Source: Gracilariopsis chorda (taxonomy: Eukaryota; Rhodophyta; Florideophyceae; Gracilariales; Gracilariaceae). Taken from it: a DNA stretch of 64,000 nucleotides. The notes beneath the pieces are model-generated. The model was not told where the DNA came from. It searched no databases and saw only the letters and a program-made list of their open reading frames with translations. The stretch lies in NCBI GenBank assembly GCA_003194525.1, contig NBIV01000099.1:62001-126000 (forward strand). The letters run 5' to 3'. The position numbers and the translations under genes are program-made. Below are positions 22,740 through 31,900 of the stretch, piece after piece (positions within the stretch are counted from its first letter, which is position 1; each line of letters starts with the position of its first letter).

Positions 22740-24029
22740 TCAAGTCTTATGAACTGAACAATTCTTTGTGGTCATGAGCTTCGTTATGCGTCTCTTTGCG
22801 CCACTGCGGTGCTTTGTCCTCTTCTTTGGTGCACGCCCGGAAGGTTTCGGAACAGCTACGACCCTTCGTATTTCCATGATTCGCTGAAAGCAGGCGGGGG
22901 ATCCCGTACAGCACTTGAGTGCCAACTCTGATAATCGCAATGGACAGGATTCCACAGGGTCCAAGGTCTGTTTGGCATTGGCATCTACGCCAACCACGTG
23001 GTCAATATTGGTCCCTCGAATGCGGACCAAGCACACCCCATCGTCTTGTGCCAGCAACCATTCCAAACCATTATGAGGCGGACACCTCACATGTCGCAGG
23101 CATACTTCATTGGCGTTAGTCTGACGCCACCCTGCTACATCTCTGAAACAGAGAAATGGCGGGAGACTGTCTACCAGGATCTTGTTTCGAGCATACATGT
23201 GCCCCAGTACTCGATCCACTGCATTAGCGAGAGCTGCATGTACGCAAAAATGCTTGGTCCGCGCAAGCAGCATGCCGCAGTCTCGAATAAGATAAGGCTT
23301 CGTGGCATCCGTGGTCTCCCGATGCCCTGGGCACGAGAGGCGAATGGCCCCTCTTGGATGCCTGGAACAGTACGCGTCAGGTGCTTCAATGACATGCACA
23401 TTGCCCGTGGACTTCATCGTAAGGCTGTCGCTCTGGCAGTCAAGCTCCAATACGCAGTCGGTCCCACCAGACCATATCTTCTGTTTGGACATGGCAAGTG
23501 ACAGACCAGGACCTGATAAGGAGTTGAATTGTATGGGCCACCCATCCCACTTCGGTTCATCATGCTTTCGGGCGTAATACAGTGGCCCAGCATATATCCT
23601 AACTCCATACTGGCCTGGAAGGACGCTGCGCCACGGGACAAACATGATCTCCTCTATACACCAAGACTCGCCGTCACTTTGGTCGTACAGCCCATATCTT
23701 ATCGCGATCGCCTGCCATAGGTTGACGTTCGGCCACTCCTCGCACCACTGCAGCAAAATACTACTGAAACCCTTCGTTGCTAGATTAAGGTTAACGTTCC
23801 TCTCCTCCCACCTGGTGTTCACAAGGCGGTACAGTTTACGGCCCTCACCTGCAGCCCTTGATATGCTCACTATCCCTCCTTCAACGAATGTTCGAATTTC
23901 GCTTCGAATTTGTGCGTCTTCTCTTTCTGGGAAATTACGTAGCACTCGGAGGCACTGGTGCCCCGCCGGAGCAAGCGTGATGGCCGAAATGGAAGAACAG
24001 CACTCTCCGGGGAAGTATCTGTCAGCCAC
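22740..24029 (-). CDS. Antisense ORF in copia, putative papain-fold protease-like protein
   Basis: A 429-codon frame without stops runs opposite to gag-pol between pol and the 3' LTR. It is not recognised as a known family. In its C-terminal half, HFCVHAALANAVDRVLG (Cys262), TNIDHVVGVDAN (His344) and QTLDPVES (Asp357) have the order and spacing of a Cys-His-Asp triad in papain-fold peptidases, where a Cys at the head of a helix (CxxxALxN) is followed by a strand-borne His and an Asp/Asn about 13 residues later. Residues 399-418 are strongly basic and could be a nuclear localisation signal. The first 250 residues have no motif I know. The start is unresolved: the frame opens with GTG two codons after a stop, and the first in-frame ATG is at about 23645 (residue 129), so a spliced or shifted upstream exon is possible. 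A protease function is inference only. Confidence 0.5.
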   Translation of the reverse strand: MADRYFPGECCSSISAITLAPAGHQCLRVLRNFPEREDAQIRSEIRTFVEGGIVSISRAAGEGRKLYRLVNTRWEERNVNLNLATKGFSSILLQWCEEWPNVNLWQAIAIRYGLYDQSDGESWCIEEIMFVPWRSVLPGQYGVRIYAGPLYYARKHDEPKWDGWPIQFNSLSGPGLSLAMSKQKIWSGGTDCVLELDCQSDSLTMKSTGNVHVIEAPDAYCSRHPRGAIRLSCPGHRETTDATKPYLIRDCGMLLARTKHFCVHAALANAVDRVLGHMYARNKILVDSLPPFLCFRDVAGWRQTNANEVCLRHVRCPPHNGLEWLLAQDDGVCLVRIRGTNIDHVVGVDANAKQTLDPVESCPLRLSELALKCCTGSPACFQRIMEIRRVVAVPKPSGRAPKKRTKHRSGAKRRITKLMTTKNCSVHKT

Positions 24030-24688
24030 CTCTCATCATCTTGCGTTGAAATGGGACTCGATAGTCGGACTAGTGGGCAGGTGCGTGGAAACGGCCTCTC
24101 CATATCACATGGCCACTAGTTCCTTTTCGGATCCACAGTCATGAATGGCACCTCGCTCTGTCGCACTCCTTGGCTGCCTGGCGTCTAGTATGCTGTGTCC
24201 TGGTTACGGTGAAGAAAGTAATTCACTTTTTTGGTCGCTTTTGGTCACAATCTACAAATCGAATCGTCAGCTTAACCTCTTTGGATACTTCCTGACGCAA
24301 GCAACGCCCAACACGCTTAAAGTCGTGGGGCATCGCCAAGGCAACGAAGAAACTGAAGGAGGCAACAAAAACGCCAATCTAGATGTTTAAGTTCACAGAT
24401 GTGGGTATAACGTTCGGGTACTCCGGGTGTTCACCGGTTCTTGGCCGCCGCCGGCAGAGTACCATGTCACCGTACTGGGATGGATCTGGTAATTTGATTG
24501 CTATTTGCTTTGTTTTGCTACTGGAGACCCCTGCGCCGTGGTTTGAGTTGTGGGTGCTCCTGTTAGCCCAGCTTGTTTATCTCTTATGCATTAAGCTTTT
24601 CGAGCATCCCTTGTGTTCCAGAACATCATGACTACTTCGCTCGCTGTGTTTTGCCTTCTGGTTTCGAGTCGGCCGCGAACGGGGGGAT
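24030..24688. other. copia 3' untranslated region with polypurine tract
   Basis: No convincing gene. A minus-strand frame at 23870-24103 (start MERPFPRTCPL) overlaps the beginning of the antisense ORF and may be part of its upstream coding sequence. CGAACGGGGGGAT at 24677-24688 is a G-rich tract directly before the right LTR, the expected plus-strand priming site. Confidence 0.45.
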
Positions 24689-24919
24689 TGTCTGATTAAT
24701 ACAAGTGGCAGCGCACGCCTGTGGCGTGAGCTCGCGCTGCTCGCACGATCTCGCAGAGGGAGCAAGAGCACGCTCGGAACTGACATGGTCCTCGTTACGA
24801 AGGCGTAGGAGGACCAGGAGGGAAACGGCCATCTTCGTCCTGGTTTTGCGTCCCACTCTGAGACAGGCGGGCTCTCTGCGCATCCGTCTGGCATGCCTTC
24901 ACAACCAACCCCTACGATA
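24689..24919 (+). repeat. Right (3') LTR of the copia element
   Basis: Starts TGTCTGATTAATAC and ends CCTACGATA, followed by the TAGAG target duplication. It is 231 bp, against 244 bp for the left copy, with numerous small differences. Confidence 0.75.
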
Positions 24920-24965
24920 TAGAGAACGGAGCTCAAACTCGTTCTGTCCTACGGGCAACGGGCTA

Positions 24966-24987
24966 GCAGTCACAACGGCTTAATTTG
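24966..24987 (+). repeat. Left terminal inverted repeat of the pogo-like element
   Basis: GCAGTCACAACGGCTTAATT pairs imperfectly with the reverse complement of the right end (GCAGTCAGAAAGGGTCAATT). Preceded by the TA duplication. Confidence 0.75.
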
Positions 24988-25136
24988 GGAAATGGTTTAA
25001 TTTGAGACGGCATGGCTCTGAGACATGGAATCTCGAATCTCGCAAATTCCACTCGCCTCACTTCCAACCTCAGCAAGCCCTTGCCAGAGCCTGACCACCC
25101 TCCTGACCCTCGGACATTCCAAGTTCGACAACCACC

Positions 25137-27104
25137 ATGCCTCTGTCCATGAGACGCCAGACAGCCCGACTCAAAAACCGAACACAACGTAGACTGACAG
25201 AAAAAGCGAAACGCGAACAAGCAGTAGAGCTTCTCAAACAAGCCAAAAAAGCGCGTGTGGTAGCATCAGCATGTACTCTTTCTCGTTCTACTGCATACCG
25301 CTTGTATGCAGCATTAAAGAACAAACACACAGCAAAACTCAACAGACTCCTTAATCCAGTAGTACACTTTCCCGGACGACCAACCACGCTCACCAAATCC
25401 GAAGAAGACGCGATTGTGGAACGCACGTTGTTTGCAGCAAGCCGCGGATTTGCGCTGGATGTCAAAAACATGAGAACACTGATGGGAGCAGTTGCTTCTG
25501 ATGGACGCGTAGGATATAAACGAGGCATTCCTTCGGAGGATGCATTGCGGTCCTTCCGAGCAAGGAACCGAGAGTTGACATTTTGTTCTGCTGAGGATAT
25601 GTGCCACAAACAATTTGAAGGGGAAAGTGTTGAGCATGTTCAGACTCGGAGTTTAGCGCTTTCTGAGTTGCAGAAAGAAGAACCACACCTGTTCAAGGAC
25701 CCACAGAGAATATGGAATTTGGAAGAGACGGCAGTTAGTGCGCAGCATGGAAAGAACGTTAAAGTATTCTCATCGTCAAAAACGCACCACCCCAAACGCC
25801 GACACGATCTCAAAGACAATGGGAAGCACTTTACTGCAGTAATAATGGCTTCGGTTTCTGGAAAAGTAGCACCTCCATTCCTCATAGTCGCCGGGAAGAA
25901 GGGCATGCCAAATTGGATGAAGGCGATGGAACAGAAAGTGCTGCGATTACTTCCGGCTAAGTACGAGTGGCTTGGTTACAATAACTGGGTTCCAAAAGGA
26001 ACAAAGATAATATGTACACCGAAAGGTTCAATGGATGCACACACATTGAAACATTTAGTGAAACACTTTGCGGAGTTTTTACGCCAATTCCTTCCAGATT
26101 CGAAGTCCGTTCTTGTTCTTCTAGATGGCTACAGTTCACGAAAAGGTACCGAATGGGTAGAAGAATGCATGAAGTTCAATATACACGCAATTCAACTTCC
26201 AGCTAATACATCCCAATTCCTACGGCCATGTGATTTCCACATTAACAAACACTTCAAACAGGAAAGCAGAGAAATTTGTGACCAGCTTTTGTTGACAGGA
26301 GATTTTTCGCATGCAAACATGAGTTTCAAAATGAAGCTCGCCATGGCCGGGTATCGGGCAATTACCAGGAAGATCGTCAACAAAAGTTTTATAGACGTCG
26401 GATTATGGCCATTGAGTAACGCGTTTGTGGATAAGCTGCGAGATAAAGTCCAACGACGGCTTGAAGGGAAAACGATGTCAACAGAAAGCAGAAGCCAGAA
26501 GGTGAGAAGATTTGCTCGATTGCGCTGTACAGACAAGGCCATCTGTAGTGATTTGAGAAGAGTTCTCGCAGAACCTGAAGACCAAACAATTGCAGTAACA
26601 TCCGTAGAAAACATCTTGCAAAGGAACCGTACATCCAACAGAGTGTTGTGGGAATCGGCGCCGCTACGCGCACCAGTTCGTGTCATCAAATTTAATGGCT
26701 CAAAAATTGGTCAAACGCCAGCCATGTGGTTGACAAAGAATAAGGGGTCTCCGAACGTGAGGGCGGAAGACCTTTCCAGCGGAAAAAAATTGAAGATCCG
26801 AACCAAAAGACTGAGAAACGCACTCAAAGAGTTCTTGCCCGTTTGCGGGTCAAAGCGCCCTTGCTTTCCCTTTTCCAGAGCCCGGCGGATGACATTGTCT
26901 AGATTCGTGCGCTTATACGACGGTGCAGTGCAATGGCGAGGCGTGATAAGCACGAAGGTATTCGCGAAAAGGGAGAACAAGAAGTTAGAGGATCAAATCG
27001 TCTGCGATTGCCTCGCTAGCTGCCGCGGGGGAAATGGTGGCCGCTTGGCAGCATCGTCTCAAATAAACCCATTTGCTGCGTGCGACAGCATCGTCTCCCA
27101 TTAA
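25137..27104 (+). CDS. pogo-like DDE transposase
   Basis: An unbroken 655-residue transposase. The ATG at 25137 lies in a good eukaryotic context (ACCACCATGC). Residues 20-70 form a helix-turn-helix DNA-binding region (ASACTLSRSTAYRLYAAL). GRPTTLTKSEEDAIVER (80-96) and FALDVKNMRTLM (106-116) are typical of the segment following it. The catalytic domain has WNLEETAVS (193-201), VLLDGYSS (Asp330) and LPANTSQFLRPCDFHINKHF (Asp366). Pogo transposases normally have Asp in the first block (as NLDET in the decayed copy at about 4021); here it is Glu196, so activity is doubtful. The spacing of 36 between the second and third acids fits the family. The C-terminal 270 residues are basic. The ends of the element lie 170 bp upstream and 75 bp downstream. 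Confidence 0.9.
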   Translation: MPLSMRRQTARLKNRTQRRLTEKAKREQAVELLKQAKKARVVASACTLSRSTAYRLYAALKNKHTAKLNRLLNPVVHFPGRPTTLTKSEEDAIVERTLFAASRGFALDVKNMRTLMGAVASDGRVGYKRGIPSEDALRSFRARNRELTFCSAEDMCHKQFEGESVEHVQTRSLALSELQKEEPHLFKDPQRIWNLEETAVSAQHGKNVKVFSSSKTHHPKRRHDLKDNGKHFTAVIMASVSGKVAPPFLIVAGKKGMPNWMKAMEQKVLRLLPAKYEWLGYNNWVPKGTKIICTPKGSMDAHTLKHLVKHFAEFLRQFLPDSKSVLVLLDGYSSRKGTEWVEECMKFNIHAIQLPANTSQFLRPCDFHINKHFKQESREICDQLLLTGDFSHANMSFKMKLAMAGYRAITRKIVNKSFIDVGLWPLSNAFVDKLRDKVQRRLEGKTMSTESRSQKVRRFARLRCTDKAICSDLRRVLAEPEDQTIAVTSVENILQRNRTSNRVLWESAPLRAPVRVIKFNGSKIGQTPAMWLTKNKGSPNVRAEDLSSGKKLKIRTKRLRNALKEFLPVCGSKRPCFPFSRARRMTLSRFVRLYDGAVQWRGVISTKVFAKRENKKLEDQIVCDCLASCRGGNGGRLAASSQINPFAACDSIVSH

Positions 27105-27156
27105 CCATGCAATTTCACAGACAAATTCCAAGCTATTTGAGGCACAGTTTTTGTCT

Positions 27157-27178
27157 CAAATTGACCCTTTCTGACTGC
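27157..27178 (-). repeat. Right terminal inverted repeat of the pogo-like element
   Basis: AATTGACCCTTTCTGACTGC is the imperfect inverted counterpart of the left end and is followed by the TA duplication. Confidence 0.75.
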
Positions 27179-27180
27179 TA

Positions 27181-27822
27181 ACCCCCCGCTAACCAAAGAA
27201 ACTCAGAAAGGACGCAGACGGCACATGCGCCAGAAGTTCAATGCATTCTATTGGCCACGGCGCATAGTGTGCATTTGCCAGTGAACTATCTATAGCGCAG
27301 GCTAAATAGTTAAGTTCATCGCGAACTATAAGCTCTTTGAGGAAGACGCCAATGACGTACAGCTCGAGTGGCATTTGCAATGGCGAACGCGTTGATCAAA
27401 TAATCCATCGGCAGAAATTGGAAGAGTTTTTGAAGCGAAAAAAACAGAATGGCCATTACCTCTGCTTCTAGGCCGCGCAGAGACCAACGGAAAGTATATT
27501 TGTACGGACCGTAAATTGGGATTTTTGAAGGCGTCTGGCCACTTTTGGCTACGCGCACATCAACGTCGCGGGATGACCTTTGGCAACCCAAAACATTAGG
27601 CATCTACAATTGCCAATTTCGCTGCCTGATGTTTTCGAATGCCACCAGGCCAGCCACATCCATGTGTGCCAGATCCGCCATTTACAGTATGCCTCTATCT
27701 CATGAGGACCACCTGCCACCGTTTTTAGAAGCCGGCACGGCGCGAAGTGGCTGAGCTCCTATTGTATGTCAGTTGTCCGTTGTTAGGCGAACCGTCAGAA
27801 GGCCTCCGTAGGGCAATCTAAC
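27181..27822 (-). other. Unassigned interval with a broken minus-strand frame
   Basis: Two overlapping minus-strand frames (27316-27603 and 27189-27380) could be one gene broken by a frameshift near 27340-27380. The joined text contains a hydrophobic stretch (EVMAILFFSLQKLFQFLPMD). No family was recognised, and the length is short, so this may be chance. Confidence 0.25.
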
Positions 27823-28885
27823 TGTGGGCGCCATCACGAGACGGTGACGCAGGGGGCCAAAACGTTGTAATAATAAAAGACAAAAGGGTGCTCTTCGTAG
27901 CTAAAAGCCCCAAAACAAGTTGAAAACAGTGGGATCAAAAGAACTAAACCCACTCGATGAAATAAAACAACACTAGGGAGAGCAAGAGGCTCAATCCCCA
28001 AATAAAACTTCTTAACTTCTTCGTTGAAACGGCGCGCAACCCAAGAATTATGTCAAGGATCACTAAGGGTCAGACCCTTGGCTTCCGGTCAGACACTCCG
28101 GATGTGAAGTGGATTCTGCAGCCTACCTACCTCTGCACTAACCAGAAGCAGGCGCATACAATCCTTACAGGGCTTCCCGAGGAGAGTTACTAACAGCGGG
28201 ATATGCTTTCACTCTATACCCAAGCTGGCCCTTTGCAGGGAAGGTTGCACGGCACGTCGCCTGCGGATAGCTTCCCGTCAAGTACTTCCGTCCGGAAATC
28301 ACCAGGTCTTTCGACCGACACCGTTATCCGAGCAAAGCTCCGGTGGGGCTCACAGACGACAAAAACACCTTTGGTACACACTACCCGTCTCCCGTCCACG
28401 CCTAAGGCGCTTCAACCGGTCTTAGCGACGGTACTTCACCACCCTATTGGACAACTAGCGGCATACGCCTCACTAGAAGCCCTTTATCCAGTGGCGAACG
28501 CCTCACTGGTTGTTGATGATAGTGGAAGTGGCTGAAGGTTGATAGGGGGTGAGGCTTAGATGTTGGTCGATTGTTTAGGTGAGTTCAGACCGAAGTCCGA
28601 AGCTCAGAACCTCTTTTTATAGTGTTTAGAGGCACTACAAACGAGCTAAATACGCATTTCTACTTGTTAGTTACTCATGTGTGCGTCTAGGTTACTCCAT
28701 TGGCTTCTAGAGACCTCTGGAGCTGCACAGTAACCAATAATAAAGCGACAATTTGCGCCAGCATCACTAAAATACTGTAGTCTTTGCTGGGCCAACAAAG
28801 CGTGCAATGTGCTAGACACTACTGGAACATTCTACACGTGTGTTCCAGCAATGTCTGGCACATTCCGCAACATTAGCGACCGACA
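27823..28885 (-). repeat. 3' LTR of gypsy-3
   Basis: Begins TGTGGGCGCCATCAC and ends GACCGACA in plus orientation. On the minus strand a TATAAAAA box lies at about 28613-28620. A long imperfect palindrome (28806-28866) centres on CACGTG near the U3 end, with perfect arms CTGGAACA and TGTTCCAG at 28822-28829 and 28841-28848. Confidence 0.9.
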
Positions 28886-28929
28886 CAACCCCAACCTCAA
28901 GGTTTGCCACGCCGCGGCAACCTGAAAAC

Positions 28930-31900
28930 CTAACCTTCCATCGGGCGCGCAATGTTTGCGTAGTATGGTTCAAGACCGGAGAAGTCGTCAGGCTCAACAG
29001 CCATACAAGCAAGGTCGCCTTCATCTTCTAACGGCTCGACCTCGTCTCCGTGAACTATCCTTGACAGATAATCTGCTGCGCCATTCTCCTTGCCTGCGCA
29101 ATACACTATTTCAAAGTCATACTCGGCCAGAAAGTCTAGCCAGCGAGCTAAGCGTCCATGTATATCGCGCTTCTGAAATGCATATCGTAAAGCCATATGG
29201 TCCGTGATTACCTTGAATGGAACAGACGAGAGTAGATACAATCTGAACTTCTTGAGAGCAAAGATAACTGCCAATGCTTCTCTTTCACATGCCGAGTAGT
29301 TCTTTTCCGCAGCGGTCATAGTACGACTGGCAAACTGCAGAGGATGTATCTTCCCATCTTCCTTTTTCTGAGAGAGAACTGCGCCGAGTGAAACACTAGA
29401 GGCGTCCGTTTCCACAATGAAAGGCTGCTCGAAGTTTGGAAATGAAAGTACCGGAGGCTCAGTCATCTTTTTCTTCAGACCGTGGAAAGCTTCTAGCATC
29501 TCTCCGGTCCAACGCAGCTTTTTATTCCCCGAGGTAGCACTGTGAAGCACGGCGGAGGTCTCAGCAAAGTTTCTGATGAACATTCGATAGTATCCGGCTA
29601 GTCCCAGAAAAGATCGTAGTTCCGTAGTGGTGGCAGGATTTGGGGCATCCTGGATCTTAGCAATCTTCTCCTGGTCCACGTGCACTCCATCTCCGTTGAT
29701 GACATGGCCTAAAAGAGACACCTCCGATAGTGCAAAGAAACATTTGGACAGTTTGAGCTTCAATCCATGCTTCGCAATCCGACCAATCACAGCCTTCAAG
29801 TGAATCACGTGCTCTCTGAGGCTTCTTGAGAATATGACAACGTCATCAATGTAAACCCGAACGAATGGAAGTCCTCTTAGCACATGATCCATCATCCGTT
29901 GAAAGGTGGAAGGGGCATTCATGAGACCAAATGGCATGACTTCGAACATGAAAGTTCCGTATCTGCACACAAAGGTCGTCATCTCTTTGCAATCCTCAGA
30001 CATCTTGACTTGCCAGTATCCAGAGAACAGGTCGAGCGTAGTGAAGACACAGCAACCTCCAAGTTCGTCAAAGATCTCTTCCATGCGTGGCAAAGGCCAG
30101 CGGTCAGCTTTCATGACTCTGTTCAGCTCTCTGTAATCGACAAAAAACCTTGCGCTTCCATCTTTCTTCGAGGCAATGACCATTGGAAACGACCAAGCAG
30201 AGGCTGAAGGGGTAATGATACCAGCTTCGAGAAGAAGATCAATATCCTTGCGTACGAACTCGTTGTGCTTCGGCGACATCCTCCTGGCTCTGAAGTAGAT
30301 TGGTTTGTCAACTGTCAACTCGAAAGAGTGAGAAACAGGCACATCGGCTGGGCGTAAGTCTTTCAATGACCAAGCGATTACATTCGAGTCCTTCAGACAA
30401 GAAACCAAGTCGTCTCTTTCATCCTCTGAAATGTGCGAGAGTTTTGAAAAGAGTAACTTCTCGTGCTGCTCATCGGTAGTGATGTCCAATTGCGGGATCA
30501 TTTCGGGAGTCTCGCCATGGTTCTTTTCTGTTAGAGCAACCACGAGTTGTTCGTCATTTTCAGAAGCAGTATCAGAGTCAATAGCGGCGTCAGAATCTGA
30601 AGTGAAGTCGTCGCTATCCGTCTGGAAACCCTCTTCGTCTGAAATCTCGACGCGAGCATAGTCAAAGCCAAGTGTTACTCTCTTTCCATCAATATTCATC
30701 TTCACGTGCTGATTTCCGAGGTCAAGGCAGGCTTGTAACGATTCAAGTGTTGGACAACCCACAATGATGTCGAATGGCGGACCATCAATAAGAAGAAAGT
30801 CTAATGGAACGGAGACGCCCCTGAAGGATATAGGGATATCGTATAGTATTCCTCTGCACACGGCGCTCTGTCCATTGGCAACAGTTATCTTCTTCGTCGT
30901 ATGCTTGGGTTCCAGTGCTAGCCTGTCACACAGCTTGGTTGAAATAAGGTTTGGAACAGCTCCAGAGTCGAGCAAAGCTTCAGTCTCAGTCCCATATATC
31001 ATAACGGGGACCGCCTTAAGACGTCTAGGCTGCTTACCGACTGGCCCAACAAAAGGGCGTCGAACATTGCTTTTGCGACCGATGAGCTTACGAATCTCTT
31101 TCTTCGCATCATCTGCGTCTCCTCTGATAAGTTTTCCAAAGGTTAGTCCGGAAGAGGCATTCGCGAGCTCAGTGAGAACGTTATATTTGCTTGCATGGTC
31201 TTGAAGACTCTGTTTCTTCGATTTCCTCTGTTTCGGCTTCTTGACTTTCTGTTCATGAACCTTAGGTCTCCGAACTCTCTCTTCGTATCTTGTTGGATTG
31301 AGCAAAAGCGGGATGGGTGCACCACCGTCTGAACGGCGCTGTTTGGGCAACGCTTCACCGTCAGCACTTCTCTTGGTTGTGGCGACTACATCAGCATTCC
31401 CGGCGTTTTCGGTGACAATTGATACGGGGTCGGATCCTTTCTGAAGATTAGATGCTGACTCTTTAGATTCCTCATTGGCATCCCATACTTTGCGGGTTTC
31501 TTCGGGTCGGATTCTTCGCCAACAAGTGATCTCTGAGTGTCCAATTTTCCCACAACGCGGGCATCGCGTATCTCGGTGCGGATTAGAGTCACATTGTGAG
31601 GCATAATGTCCGGGCTTCTTGCAGTATGAACAAACCTTTTCGTAGTCTCGACGCTCCGTCTGTGTCTTCTTAACCATTAATGACAGCTGAGCAAACTGCT
31701 CAGAGAGTTTGTCGACCTTAGACTCCAAAGCATGAGAGATAGTTTCTTCAGAAGACCTGTGGTTTTGGACAATACGCTTAGGTGGGGTACTTAATGAAAC
31801 GTAGTTCCCCATTGCTTTCCGGGCAGCATCGAAGGCTTTCACTTGAACCTTCAACTCATCATAATCATCAGCGCCACGGAAAACAACGAACTGGGCTAGA

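Larger units (their letters stand above)
17635..24919 (+). mobile_element. Ty1/copia retrotransposon with antisense ORF
   Basis: Two direct LTRs (17635-17878 and 24689-24919) bracket gag, protease-integrase, RT-RNase H, in the integrase-before-RT order that defines Ty1/copia. TAGAG sits immediately before the left LTR (17630-17634) and after the right one (24920-24924), a 5-bp target duplication. A G-rich tract (CGGGGGGA) precedes the right LTR. The two LTRs differ by many substitutions and small gaps, and pol has several stops, so it is an old copy. Between pol and the right LTR there are about 2 kb that carry a long open frame on the opposite strand. Confidence 0.85.
24966..27178 (+). mobile_element. 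Full-length pogo-like DNA transposon
   Basis: A 2213-bp element begins GCAGTCAC and ends TGACTGC, flanked on both sides by TA (24964-24965 and 27179-27180), the TA target duplication of the Tc1/mariner/pogo superfamily. The inverted ends are imperfect over about 22 bp, and TTTGAGAC / GTCTCAAA recurs at the inner edges. It holds a single long transposase gene. It sits 45 bp from the copia target duplication, so both inserted close together in older repeat sequence. Confidence 0.85.

Noticed and set aside
28203-28535. 110-codon plus-strand frame repeated at 32718
   Set aside because: It lies inside the gypsy-3 LTR, on the strand opposite to the element, and is shorter in the second LTR; no coding support.
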